DNA of 53,725 bases, taken from positions 1-53,725 of the IMG/VR virus record IMGVR_UViG_3300032224_000518; one strand, written 5' to 3'. Position numbers and translations under genes: made by a program. Positions 27,096 through 37,356 of this stretch are shown piece after piece (position 1 is the stretch's first letter; each line of letters begins with the position of its first letter). The stretch comes from a virus. The notes beneath the pieces were generated by a model. That model saw only the letters and a program-made list of their open reading frames with translations. It had not been told where the DNA came from and did no database searches.

Positions 27096-29672
27096 ATGGC
27101 AACGTCCTCTCTATTAAAATCTGGATTACATACAGCAATCGCAAAGGGATTGTATAATGAACTCCAGACAAGATCTACTCATTATTACTACTTTTTAGGT
27201 AAAACCCTTGCGTGGGATAATGAAGCAGATCCCCCATATCCAATTGAATCATTTAAATATGATCTATTAACACGTAATGAAATTATTACGATGAAAGAAA
27301 TTAAATCTACGGATGTGGCATTTATTGTAGAGAGATATAATTGGGTTACTGGAGTTGTTTGGGATCAATACGATGACTTTTATTGTGATCAATTAGATGG
27401 AATTGATTTAATTTCAGGTGGATATGGTTTTGCAGATGCACCAACTGTTACTATTAGTGGTGGTGGTGCAACTGTTGATGCAACTGCAGTTGCTACTATT
27501 GCCAATGGTGTTATTATAGACATTACGTTAACAAATCCTGGACGTGGTTATAATTCTACTCCAACTGTTACATTAACAGGTGGTGGTGGAGAAACTGCAG
27601 AAGCTGTGGCAGTATTTAATAAACCACCATCAGGTGCCACTAAACTTGAAGATTGTAAGTATTATGCAATGACAGACGAATACAACGTCTACAAATGTCT
27701 TAACAATAATAATAACGCTAAGTCAACATATAAACCTGTTGGTACCACTGTTGATCCAGTAACAATGCCAGATGGTTATATGTGGAAATATTTGTATAGT
27801 ATTCCAATCGCTCTGCGTAATAAATTTTTAACCGATACTTATATTCCTGTTGTTACTGCTCTACGTGGACAGTTTTATTCTAATGGAAATATTACATCAG
27901 TTAAAATTGACAGACGTGGACAAAATTATACAACAGCATCTATCTCTGTAGTTGGTGATGGTAATAGAGAATCTGATCCACTATTTGTAACTGCTACTAA
28001 TTTAACATCAGGTGGAAGTTTATATGGATCTGGTGCAAACGTAACATTCTCACCACCATTCTCTGCAAACGTATGGGCTGATGGTATTACTGTTTTACTT
28101 GGACAGAAATATATCTACAATGGTAATGTATATGAAGTTGCAAGTCCAGGAGTATTTGCTGCGCCTGCGCCTACTCATGGATCTGGTATTGTAGCTAATG
28201 GTACTACAGGACTTAAATATCTTGGTACTACTGCAACTGGAACATGTACTGTTATTGGTGGTGTAGTTACTGCAGTCAATTTACTCGGTGGTGTTCGTGA
28301 ATTAAATATTTCATCTTCTGGTTCTGGTTACACAACTGCTCCAGCAATTTCATTCACTGGTGGTGGAGGTTCAGGTGCCACTGCTGAAGCTGTAATGCAA
28401 GGAACTGGAGTTTCTTATATTAAAGTTACTAACGCTGGATCTGGATATACTTCTATTCCAACTGTTGTGATTGGTCGGCAATTTACTGCGTCAACAGCAT
28501 ATACACTAGGAACTCAGATTTTTTATTCTAATAGACTATATACTGTTACAACTGCAGGTACGACACATTCTTCCACTGTTCCAACTCATACAACAGGTGC
28601 AGTTGCTAATGGTACTGCTACATTAACTTATGCTGGACTTAATGCTAGTGCGTCAGCGTTGCTTAGATATGGTGCTGGTTATTCTTCACTACCAACTATG
28701 ACTATTACTCCAGTATCAACTGGCAGTGGCGCAGCTGGATATACTTCAGGTGTAAAATCTGAAGCAAAACTATTACCAATAATTGAAAATGGGCAAATTA
28801 CTAGTATACAAATTGATGATCCAGGAACTGGTTATTCATATGCTAACTTAACTGTTTCTGGAGATGGCACATTAGCATCACTATCTGCTGATTTATCACC
28901 AGGAGATGTTAATACCTTGCAAGCTAATACTGAATTGTTAACGATTGATGGACGTATTATGTCTTGTAAAGTTACTTCAGGTGGATTTGGATATGCGTCA
29001 GCTACTGTTACTATTGATGGTAATGGTACTGGTGCTACAGCCGATGCAGTTGTTGAAAATGGACACGTTACAAAAATAATTATGACTAACTATGGTCAAG
29101 GATATAGACAAGCTACTGTAACTATTACTGGTAACGGATATGGCGCAAAAGGTCGTGCTATTATTACCGATATCGGTGGTCACGGTAAAGATTCAATCCA
29201 AGGTTTACATGCAAAATCTTTAATGTTTTATACTAATATTTCTAAAGATAAAAACCAAGGATTTGAAGTTAATAACGACTTCCGTCAAGTGGGTATTATT
29301 AAAAATCCTAGGAAATATGGAACAACTTATACGTTAGATTCCAATTTAGCATCAGCGTGTTGGGTAGTAACTGGCGATATTAATCTTAATAATTTTACAA
29401 AAGATATGCTAATTCGCTTATCTTCAAATAATAAAAAATTTAGAATTGTCAATTTAACAGCTACTGCAGCACTAGTGCAATCACTTGATGATGGAGTGCC
29501 AACAGTAGGATCTGTAATGCAAAATGAAAATTCAAATAGTTTTAGCATCACTGGGGTAACTCCTCCAACAGCAGATAAATATTCTGGTGATTTATTGTAT
29601 ATTGATAATAAACAAGCGTTTACACCAACTGCTGACCAAACAGTAACACTTAGAACTGTTATAAAATTCTAA
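27096..29672 (+). CDS. gp8: gp8-like baseplate wedge protein, enlarged by repeats
   Basis: 858 residues against 334 for T4 gp8. The N-terminus (HTAIAKGLYNELQTRSTHYYYFLGKTLAWDNEADPP, about residues 13-48) and the block PDGYMWKYLYSIPIALRNKFLTDTYIPV (about 228-255) match the gp8 wedge fold. Between and after these come repeated GSGYTS(I/A)PTVxIxGGG units (about 110-150, 250-290, 405-465, 550-690) and two copies of an approximately 45-residue module with YxxGxxxxYxxxxYxVxxxGxxxxxxPTHxxG (around 325-370 and 470-520), which resembles carbohydrate-binding CBM5/12-type sequence. The extra parts are probably surface-exposed and may bind cell-surface sugars. Confidence 0.8.
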   Translation: MATSSLLKSGLHTAIAKGLYNELQTRSTHYYYFLGKTLAWDNEADPPYPIESFKYDLLTRNEIITMKEIKSTDVAFIVERYNWVTGVVWDQYDDFYCDQLDGIDLISGGYGFADAPTVTISGGGATVDATAVATIANGVIIDITLTNPGRGYNSTPTVTLTGGGGETAEAVAVFNKPPSGATKLEDCKYYAMTDEYNVYKCLNNNNNAKSTYKPVGTTVDPVTMPDGYMWKYLYSIPIALRNKFLTDTYIPVVTALRGQFYSNGNITSVKIDRRGQNYTTASISVVGDGNRESDPLFVTATNLTSGGSLYGSGANVTFSPPFSANVWADGITVLLGQKYIYNGNVYEVASPGVFAAPAPTHGSGIVANGTTGLKYLGTTATGTCTVIGGVVTAVNLLGGVRELNISSSGSGYTTAPAISFTGGGGSGATAEAVMQGTGVSYIKVTNAGSGYTSIPTVVIGRQFTASTAYTLGTQIFYSNRLYTVTTAGTTHSSTVPTHTTGAVANGTATLTYAGLNASASALLRYGAGYSSLPTMTITPVSTGSGAAGYTSGVKSEAKLLPIIENGQITSIQIDDPGTGYSYANLTVSGDGTLASLSADLSPGDVNTLQANTELLTIDGRIMSCKVTSGGFGYASATVTIDGNGTGATADAVVENGHVTKIIMTNYGQGYRQATVTITGNGYGAKGRAIITDIGGHGKDSIQGLHAKSLMFYTNISKDKNQGFEVNNDFRQVGIIKNPRKYGTTYTLDSNLASACWVVTGDINLNNFTKDMLIRLSSNNKKFRIVNLTATAALVQSLDDGVPTVGSVMQNENSNSFSITGVTPPTADKYSGDLLYIDNKQAFTPTADQTVTLRTVIKF

Positions 29673-29678
29673 TAAATA
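29672..29678 (+). promoter_or_regulatory. Late-promoter-like element ATAAATA
   Basis: ATAAATA overlaps the stop of the gp8-like gene and lies 24 bases before the start of the very large structural gene at 29703. It matches the T4 late consensus TATAAATA at seven of eight positions (AATAAATA here). Confidence 0.5.
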
Positions 29679-29702
29679 GTCTAATAACTTAAAGAGCAAA
29701 GA

Positions 29703-32700
29703 ATGATCGATTTTAATACCGAACCGTATAATGATGATTACAACGAGGATCAGAAATTTCATAGAATTTTATTTCGTCCTAGTTTTGCTGTTCAAGCACG
29801 TGAGCTGACTCAACTCCAGTCAATTCTGCAAAAGCAGATTGAACGTAATGGAAATCATTTGTTTAAAAATGGTGCCATGGTTGTTCCTGGCCAAATCTCT
29901 CTTGATACTAAAGCAGCATACGTTAAATTAGCATCTACCTATGCTGGTGTTGTTACTGAAACTTTCGTTTCAAATTTAAATGGCGTAACTATCGTTGGTG
30001 CGAGTGGGTTAACTGCAGAAGTTATTAAAGTACAATCTCAAGAAACTTCTGATCCTACAACTTTATACGTTCGTTATAAAGATTCTGGAACTTCTAAAAC
30101 TGTCAAGTCTTTTAGTGCAAATGAAGTTATTACTGCTACAGTTAATGGTATCACTTATACTTTTATAACAGCCGATACAGATCCTTGTGGATATGGATCC
30201 ATAGTCACAATTCAGCGTGGTATCTATTATATTAATGGTTCATATGTTCTATGTGATAATCAACAGTTAATTCTTGAAAAATATAGTAATACTCCATCCT
30301 ATCGTGTTGGTTTAACTGTTGAAGAAACAGTTGTAACACCTGAAGACAATGAAACTCTTTTAGATAATGCTCAGAACTCATACAACTATGCTGCTCCAGG
30401 TGCGCATCGTTACATGATCGATTTAATTTTAGATAAACGTAGTCTTACTTCTACAGATGATCAAAATTTCGTTGAGTTGTTACGCACTGATGAAGGTGTT
30501 AATCTAAAACAAGTTACTAAAACTGAATATAGCGAATTAGAAAAAACTCTGGCTCGTCGTACTTATGACGAAGCTGGTGATTACACTGTCAAAGATTTTG
30601 CAATCGATATTCGTGAACATAGAACTAATGACAGAGGGCAGTGGACAACAAATACTTCATATTTAATTGGTGACGTTGTTACTAATGCTGGTAAAACATA
30701 TACTGCAAAAATTTCAGGTTCTTCTGTTTCTACTGCGCCAACTCATACTTCAGGAACTGCATATGATGGTCCAGGATCTACAGGTATTAACTGGACATAT
30801 ACAACAAACCCAGTATACAATCGTGGTATTTTTAAAAATGGATCTGAGTCTAAATTAGCGATCGGTCTTGAGCCAGGAAAAGCATATGTCCGTGGTTATG
30901 AGATTGAAAAGATTGCCACAGAATACGTAGCGATCGATAAAGCACGTGACTTGGTTCAAGCGGATAATGCTTTTGTTAATACTACTGTTGGTAACTATGT
31001 TTATGTTACTAATATTAATAATCTTCCACCTGTAGCTACCTTTGAAACTATTAGTCTTTATAACCAAGTTACTGGTTCTGCAGGACGTGGTGTTGCAACA
31101 GGAACTAAAATTGGTACTGCTCGAGTTCGTTTTATTGACTGGGATAGTGGAACTTTAGGTGCTACTACTGCAATCTATAAAGTTGGTTTATTTGATGTTA
31201 AAATGAATACTGGATATTTGTTTGATCGTCATGTAAAATCAATATACTATAGCAATGGTTCTACTGCACAAAACTTTACTGCAGATATTAATCCAATTAC
31301 AACTCAGTTAATTGGTTCTGTTACCGCAGCAGGAACTACTGTAACTGGTACAGGAACTTCTTTCCTTACAGATTTAATTGCTGGTGATTATATTCAAGTA
31401 GCTGGTGTGAATTACTTAGTATCATCAATTTCAGCACAAGGTACTTTAGTATTGGGCGCATCCCTTACTGCTACTGGTGCTCCTTATAGTTTAGTTAAAA
31501 CTAAATTACAAGAAACAAATGCAGACAGTTTAATTTTCCAATTACCATATTATGCAGTAGCATCATTAAGAAGCGTTAATGGTACTAATGATACAACATA
31601 TACTGCATATGAAAGATATACAGGAACTGCGTCTTCAGCTTCTGGATCATATTGCACCCTTACAGTATCAACTGCTTCAGGATCTATGGCTTCTGGTGCA
31701 ACCAATGGAAACTATATTTTATGTGATAATACTACAGGATCTATTATTGTCCCAACTAGTATTGCAACTTCAGGATCTTCTGTTACTTTCACATTATCAA
31801 ACACTTACGCTGCAAGACAGTTTGTTGTAATTGGAACAGTAAATAAGACTGGTACTACTAATACTGAAAAAACTAAAACACTAAACAGCGCAACTGTTAC
31901 ATTCACTACTCAAGCTACAGCTGGTGGTCCTTCTCTCTCATTGGGTAAATCTGATGGATGGAAAGTCACAAGCGTATTAATGCAGTCAGGAACTTTTGCT
32001 TCTCCAGGTGGCACTTATAATATTGATATCTCAGATCGTTATGATTTTGATAATGGTCAAAAAGGAACTTATTATGATATCGCTAAATTAGTTTTAAAAG
32101 ATACATATGTTCCACCATCAGCACCTGTTCAAGTAATATTTGAATATTTCACTCACTCAACTGGCGACTACTGTTCTGTTAAATCATATCCAGCTGATGT
32201 TGCATATAGTGACATCCCAGCTGTGCTTAGAGATTCTCTAGACTTCCGTCCACGTATCGATGACACTGGAACTGTATTCAGTGGATCAGGTGCTGCAACA
32301 TTAATTCCAAAACGTGGACAAGATGTAAGAACTGACTTTACATATTACCTTTCACGTAAAGAAAAAATTGCTTTAGATATTAATGGCAATTTCTTCAATA
32401 TCTCAGGAACATCATCTTTAACCCCAGGAGATCCTGCAGATCCTTCTATCGGTTTAGTTCTTTACAGTCTTTCTTTAGAACCATATACATTTGGAACTAC
32501 TGCAAAAAATATAGAAATTAAAAAGTTCGATAATAAACGCTATACAATGCGTGATATCGGTAAACTAGAGAAACGTATCGATAACTTAGAATACTATACT
32601 TCATTATCGCTATTAGAACAGCAAACAGAATCTTTAAAGATTACAGATTCAACTGGTCTTGATAGAATGAAAAATGGATTTATCGTTGACAGTTTTAATG

Positions 32701-35700
32701 GTCATGGCGTTGGTGCTACCAGTTCTGCAGATTATAAGTGCTCTATTGATATGAGTAAAGGCGAACTGCGTCCTTTCTATACAATGAGAAACGTAAATCT
32801 TATTGAGAAAAATTCAAATGATTCACAGCGTTCTGCAGCGCATTATGCTCAATATGGTGATGTAATCACATTACCTATTCAATCGCACATACCTCTAGTT
32901 AAACAAGAGTTTGGTTCACGTTTAGAAAACATTAACCCATTTGCAATTTTTACATTTATTGGCGATGTTAAAATTAATCCATCCTCTGATGATTGGTTTG
33001 AAGTTGATCGTCGTCCAGATATTGTAACAAACGTAGAAGGTAATTTTGTAACTGTTGCTTCTCTTGCTGAAAAAGCTGGTGTGCTTGGTACTGTTTGGAA
33101 CGCATGGCAAACTCAGTGGACTGGTGAACCAGTTAATCAAGGTATAAAACAATTCGTTGGTGATAGACGTGGTATTGGCACTGTTGGTTGGCGAGATGGA
33201 TTAGCAGCAAATATGAACGATGGTCAGCTTGATCAAATGTTTGGTTTTGTGCAAGGTGCTGGCTGGGCGCATCGTGTGGTTACTGCTGAAGTAACTGCTA
33301 CACAAATTGGTCAGTCAAGAAGTGGTGTTAAAACTAACTTAGTGCAAAAGGTTGATAGACAAGTTGTTGCTGATAGAACTATCTCTTCAGCTGTTATACC
33401 ATATATTCGTTCTAGAAATGTTCTAGTTCAAGTTCGTGGTCTAAAACCTGTTACAAGATTTTATCCATTCTTTGACAATATTGATATCTCTGCATATTGC
33501 ACTCCTGCTTCTTTCATCACTTATACTTCAAGTGGAACATTTAACGTAGAGTCAAATGTTGGTGGTTTATCTTCAGAAACTGCAAGAAGAATTTCTGGTG
33601 ACTCACAAGTTTGTTTAAACAAAGGTGACGTAATCACTGGCGCAACGTCAGGTGCAACTGCAGTTGTAGTTGGTAGTCATCTAGATCCTGATACAAATGC
33701 TAAAGTTCTTCATGTTATGAACATTATTGGAACTTTCCAGACTAATGAAACTATTACAGGTTCTATTTCATCAACAGTTGGTGTGGTTCAGGCTGTTACT
33801 GCCAATGCTATAGGATCTACTTTAACTACAAATAAAAACGGAGATATTAATCTTCTGTTTAATATTCCAAATACAGATTCAGTTCGTTTCCGCACAGGAT
33901 CTCGTGAGTTTAAGTTAGTTGACGTTTCTACTGCAACTGGAGACTTTACTTCTCGTGGTCGTGCTACTTACAACGCAACTGGTATTTTAGAAACTAAACA
34001 ATCTTTAGTTAATGCTGTACGTAACGCTGAAATTGTTCAAGAAACTGTTCAAGATTCTCAGACCATTGTTGAAACTTCACAGCGTGTTATTGGCGATACT
34101 GGTTGGTATGATCCGCTGGCTCAAACATTCTTGGTTGATAACAAAGGTGGAGCATTCTTAACTAAAGTTGATATTTTCTTTGCAACTAAAGATACACGTA
34201 TTCCTGTAACTTTAGAGATCCGTGAAGTGGTTAATGGTTATCCAGGAAAACGAGTATTACCTTTCTCTCGTACAACTATAAATCCTGAGCAGGTAACCCT
34301 ATCTTCAAATTTAGTTTCTTTAGATGGTGTAGATATTCCATCATATGATACTCCAACCACATTTACTTTTAAATCTCCTGTATATGTTCAGGATGGTGGC
34401 GAATATTGTATTGTTTTGATTTCAGACTCAAACAAATATAAAGTATGGATTTCACAGTTGGGCGACCAGATCCCAGGATCTTCTCGTACAATTTCTGAAC
34501 AACCTTACAATGGCGTATTGTTTAAATCGCAAAACGCATCTACTTGGACAGCAGATCAGTCTCAAGATTTGAAGTTTACAATATATCGTGCTGATTTTGA
34601 TACATCAACTGTTGGTACTGTTCAGTTTGTTAATGATGTTCTACCATATCAAACATTAGACAAAGATCCATTCCAAGTTACAACTGGTTCTAATTTAGTT
34701 CGTGTATGGCAAAAAGATCATGGATTGACTGTAGGAGCGAGAGTAATTATTACTGGAGCAACAGGAACTCTTAATGGTATTCCTTCAGCTGAACTTAATG
34801 GAACCAAAACTGTAGCTAATATTGACTTAGATTCATATACTATTAACACAACTACAGTTTCAACAGGAACTGGTTATTGTGGTGGTAGCGCAATTAGAGC
34901 TACTTCTCAAGTTCAGTATGATACAATTAATCCAATTTGTCAAGTTCAGAATTTCTCTGAGACAGCGATTGAATATGCAATTAAAACTACATCTGGCCAA
35001 TCAGTTGATGGAAGTCAAACTCCTTACATTACTGATATTGGTTTTGGTGATTGTTTAGCAAATTCAAATAATCCGTTCTTTAGCCCAAGAGTTGTAGCTT
35101 CAGAAGTTAATGAAAACACATTAATGTCTGGAACAAAATCCGTGACTTTTGCGGTTAATATGTCTTCTACAAATTCTTCACTTTCACCAGTGTTAGATAC
35201 TCATCGCATGAGTTTAGTTGCTGTTTCCAACAGACTTAACTATCCAACTCACGCAAACGTAGACGTAACCCCAACGGATTATGTAACTCTGTTTACTGGT
35301 GCAACTGGAGCGTTTAGTTTCTCTGGTTCTACAATCACTTCAACCAATGCTGCTGTAAGAACATTATTGGCAACTATTAACATTGGTCAGTATATTGTTG
35401 TTTCTGGTACTACTACTGCTGGAAATGCAGGACAGTATCTGGTCACCAATAACGTGGATGATGGAACTACAACTACTTTAACTTTAAACGGAATTACGTT
35501 TACCTCTGAAGCTGCAGTCAGCGGAACTACTGTCCAGCTGATTAATCTGTTTAGTGATGAAATCTCTCCAATGGGTTCATCGGCTGCTTCTAAGTATGTA
35601 ACAAACGTAGTTAAATTGGCTCTTCCATCAACCTTCGCTAAGATTCGTTTCTCAGCCAACATACCTTCGGGTGCTGATGTTTCTGTTTATTATAAGACTA

Positions 35701-35924
35701 CTTTGTCTGCCAGCGGAACTATGGATAAGACTAAATATACTTTAGCGAGTCCAATTACTCCAGCTGTAAAAGTGGAAAACGGAAACGAAGCATTCTATGA
35801 TGTTGATTACTCGTTGACCAATTTAAACCCATTTGATGCAATTCAGGTAAAACTGGTTATGAATTCTACAAACAGTTCTGCTGTTCCAAGAATCAAAGAT
35901 TTAAGAATTATTTGCTGCGCATAA
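29703..35924 (+). CDS. Giant virion structural protein (DUF4815-like start)
   Basis: 2,073 residues, the largest gene in the window. The N-terminus has FHRILFRPSFAVQARELTQLQSILQKQIERNGNHLFKNGAMVVPG (residues 18-62), typical of DUF4815-like large tail/baseplate proteins of T4-like marine phages, which seem to take the place of T4 gp9/gp10 or of long fibres. Further along it has a CBM-like module (TTNTSYLIGDVVTNAGKTYTAK, near 316), a VTGTGTSFLTDLIAGDYIQVAGVNY module (near 545), a DHGLTVGARVIITGATG module (near 1675) and a central VEQQTESLKITDSTG-like coiled section (near 960). Beta-rich, no membrane segments. Its stop overlaps the next ATG (TAATG). Confidence 0.8.
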   Translation: MIDFNTEPYNDDYNEDQKFHRILFRPSFAVQARELTQLQSILQKQIERNGNHLFKNGAMVVPGQISLDTKAAYVKLASTYAGVVTETFVSNLNGVTIVGASGLTAEVIKVQSQETSDPTTLYVRYKDSGTSKTVKSFSANEVITATVNGITYTFITADTDPCGYGSIVTIQRGIYYINGSYVLCDNQQLILEKYSNTPSYRVGLTVEETVVTPEDNETLLDNAQNSYNYAAPGAHRYMIDLILDKRSLTSTDDQNFVELLRTDEGVNLKQVTKTEYSELEKTLARRTYDEAGDYTVKDFAIDIREHRTNDRGQWTTNTSYLIGDVVTNAGKTYTAKISGSSVSTAPTHTSGTAYDGPGSTGINWTYTTNPVYNRGIFKNGSESKLAIGLEPGKAYVRGYEIEKIATEYVAIDKARDLVQADNAFVNTTVGNYVYVTNINNLPPVATFETISLYNQVTGSAGRGVATGTKIGTARVRFIDWDSGTLGATTAIYKVGLFDVKMNTGYLFDRHVKSIYYSNGSTAQNFTADINPITTQLIGSVTAAGTTVTGTGTSFLTDLIAGDYIQVAGVNYLVSSISAQGTLVLGASLTATGAPYSLVKTKLQETNADSLIFQLPYYAVASLRSVNGTNDTTYTAYERYTGTASSASGSYCTLTVSTASGSMASGATNGNYILCDNTTGSIIVPTSIATSGSSVTFTLSNTYAARQFVVIGTVNKTGTTNTEKTKTLNSATVTFTTQATAGGPSLSLGKSDGWKVTSVLMQSGTFASPGGTYNIDISDRYDFDNGQKGTYYDIAKLVLKDTYVPPSAPVQVIFEYFTHSTGDYCSVKSYPADVAYSDIPAVLRDSLDFRPRIDDTGTVFSGSGAATLIPKRGQDVRTDFTYYLSRKEKIALDINGNFFNISGTSSLTPGDPADPSIGLVLYSLSLEPYTFGTTAKNIEIKKFDNKRYTMRDIGKLEKRIDNLEYYTSLSLLEQQTESLKITDSTGLDRMKNGFIVDSFNGHGVGATSSADYKCSIDMSKGELRPFYTMRNVNLIEKNSNDSQRSAAHYAQYGDVITLPIQSHIPLVKQEFGSRLENINPFAIFTFIGDVKINPSSDDWFEVDRRPDIVTNVEGNFVTVASLAEKAGVLGTVWNAWQTQWTGEPVNQGIKQFVGDRRGIGTVGWRDGLAANMNDGQLDQMFGFVQGAGWAHRVVTAEVTATQIGQSRSGVKTNLVQKVDRQVVADRTISSAVIPYIRSRNVLVQVRGLKPVTRFYPFFDNIDISAYCTPASFITYTSSGTFNVESNVGGLSSETARRISGDSQVCLNKGDVITGATSGATAVVVGSHLDPDTNAKVLHVMNIIGTFQTNETITGSISSTVGVVQAVTANAIGSTLTTNKNGDINLLFNIPNTDSVRFRTGSREFKLVDVSTATGDFTSRGRATYNATGILETKQSLVNAVRNAEIVQETVQDSQTIVETSQRVIGDTGWYDPLAQTFLVDNKGGAFLTKVDIFFATKDTRIPVTLEIREVVNGYPGKRVLPFSRTTINPEQVTLSSNLVSLDGVDIPSYDTPTTFTFKSPVYVQDGGEYCIVLISDSNKYKVWISQLGDQIPGSSRTISEQPYNGVLFKSQNASTWTADQSQDLKFTIYRADFDTSTVGTVQFVNDVLPYQTLDKDPFQVTTGSNLVRVWQKDHGLTVGARVIITGATGTLNGIPSAELNGTKTVANIDLDSYTINTTTVSTGTGYCGGSAIRATSQVQYDTINPICQVQNFSETAIEYAIKTTSGQSVDGSQTPYITDIGFGDCLANSNNPFFSPRVVASEVNENTLMSGTKSVTFAVNMSSTNSSLSPVLDTHRMSLVAVSNRLNYPTHANVDVTPTDYVTLFTGATGAFSFSGSTITSTNAAVRTLLATINIGQYIVVSGTTTAGNAGQYLVTNNVDDGTTTTLTLNGITFTSEAAVSGTTVQLINLFSDEISPMGSSAASKYVTNVVKLALPSTFAKIRFSANIPSGADVSVYYKTTLSASGTMDKTKYTLASPITPAVKVENGNEAFYDVDYSLTNLNPFDAIQVKLVMNSTNSSAVPRIKDLRIICCA

Positions 35925-36148
35925 TGGATACATTAAAAGTTTTAGGTCACGATAGTCTGGTCAGAGATACCTCTTCTCAGGCTATCATAAATACAAATAC
36001 AGGCGAGTATTTTGAGTATCTTGCTCGCAAAGCTGCCAAAGAAGCTGAAACAAAACAGCTACAACAGCAGAGTGAAGAAATTAATAATTTAAAGTCGGAC
36101 ATATCTGAAATTAAACAGATGCTTCATCTGTTAATAAAAGATCGCTGA
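35924..36148 (+). CDS. Small coiled-coil protein after the giant gene
   Basis: 74 residues from the ATG at 35924, which overlaps the previous stop in TAATG. The first 30 residues (LKVLGHDSLVRDTSSQAIINTNTGEYFEYLARK) resemble a conserved small protein that follows large structural genes in cyanophage-type T4-like phages. Residues 35-74 form a regular coiled coil (LQQQSEEINNLKSDISEIKQMLHLL). Possible adaptor or assembly factor for the giant protein; the function is not known. Confidence 0.7.
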   Translation: MDTLKVLGHDSLVRDTSSQAIINTNTGEYFEYLARKAAKEAETKQLQQQSEEINNLKSDISEIKQMLHLLIKDR

Positions 36149-36164
36149 ATCATAAGGGAAAATA

Positions 36165-37355
36165 ATGGCGACGCTAGTTCTAAGACAATCAAAAGGCTCA
36201 CCTCTCACCAACGCTGAAGTTGATGCAAACTTTACCAACCTCAACGATGACGTTGCGACTAAGTTAGCCTCATCAGCATATACTGCTGCAGACGTCCTAA
36301 CCAAAATCAAAACTGTTGATGGCACTGGAACTGGGCTTGATACTGATTTGGTTCGTGGGTTGGCTTCATCTGCCACTTTACCAACTGGATCTGATAAAAG
36401 TTCTGTTGTAACTCGAGACGCAACTGGTAATACTGCTGCAAATGCGCTTACATTAACTGGAGCTTTGACAGGAACAACTGCTACCTTTTCTGGAGCAGTT
36501 AACGTAGCATCTATTAGTATTTCTGGCGGATCTATTCCAATCGGTGTAGGTGGTACTGGTGCAACTAATGCACCGAACGCAAGAGATAACTTGGGTGTTA
36601 TGATTAATCGTGACGTTCAAGCATGGAGTGCTAAATTAGATGCTTATGCAACTCCTGCAGGAACAACTCCTTATGGAGCCGATACAATCGCATATTGGAC
36701 TTCATCTAGCGAGGTCAGAGTAACATCGTTAACTTCACTTGGCAGAAGTTTAATTGCTAGTTCGACCCCTAATGGAATGCAAACTGTTCTTGGTTTACGT
36801 CTTGGTAATGATGTCCAGCCATTTAGTTCTGAATTATCTGCAGTTGGATCTTTATCTACTACAGGTATGGTTGCTAGAACTGCATCTAATACTTTTGTAC
36901 CTCGTACTATTACTGGGGTGACTGGCGATATTGACGTATCCAATGGTAACGGAGTTTCAGGAAATCCAGCTTTGTCAGTTGGTGCAAACATTCCTCGTCT
37001 TGCAAATAATAATACTTTTGCAGGTAGTTCGAATACTTTCTCGGGAACTGTCTACGCTGCAGGATTCCAAATTTCTTCTGACGCAAGACTAAAAGAGAAT
37101 GTAGAAACGCTAAATAGTGCTGTAGACACTGTTCAGCAATTGCGTGGTGTTTCTTACATTAAAAATGGTAAACCCGAGATCGGTTTGATCGCTCAAGAAG
37201 TTGAGCAAGTAATGCCATTTTTAGTCGGAGAAACCGAAGATGGATATAAATCTGTCGCCTATGCCAACATGGTTGGATTGTTAGTAGAAGCAATAAAAGA
37301 ACAAAATAAAACTATTAAAGAATTAACCACTCGTTTAGAGAAATTGGAGAAATAA
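36165..37355 (+). CDS. Tail fibre protein with S74 self-cleaving chaperone
   Basis: 396 residues. Residues 1-60 (LRQSKGSPLTNAEVDANFTNLND) are a common fibre attachment start. The middle is Thr/Ser/Gly/Ala-rich short-repeat fibre. The last 92 residues form the peptidase S74 intramolecular chaperone: SDARLKENV at 305-313, with Ser305 and Lys310 as the expected catalytic pair, then GVSYIKNGKPEIGLIAQEVEQVMP and a C-terminal coiled coil. The chaperone trimerises and then releases itself from the mature fibre. AGGGAAA precedes the ATG. The gene ends just before the Cys-rich gene, showing that the cassette lies within the fibre region. Confidence 0.88.
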   Translation: MATLVLRQSKGSPLTNAEVDANFTNLNDDVATKLASSAYTAADVLTKIKTVDGTGTGLDTDLVRGLASSATLPTGSDKSSVVTRDATGNTAANALTLTGALTGTTATFSGAVNVASISISGGSIPIGVGGTGATNAPNARDNLGVMINRDVQAWSAKLDAYATPAGTTPYGADTIAYWTSSSEVRVTSLTSLGRSLIASSTPNGMQTVLGLRLGNDVQPFSSELSAVGSLSTTGMVARTASNTFVPRTITGVTGDIDVSNGNGVSGNPALSVGANIPRLANNNTFAGSSNTFSGTVYAAGFQISSDARLKENVETLNSAVDTVQQLRGVSYIKNGKPEIGLIAQEVEQVMPFLVGETEDGYKSVAYANMVGLLVEAIKEQNKTIKELTTRLEKLEK

Positions 37356-37356
37356 T

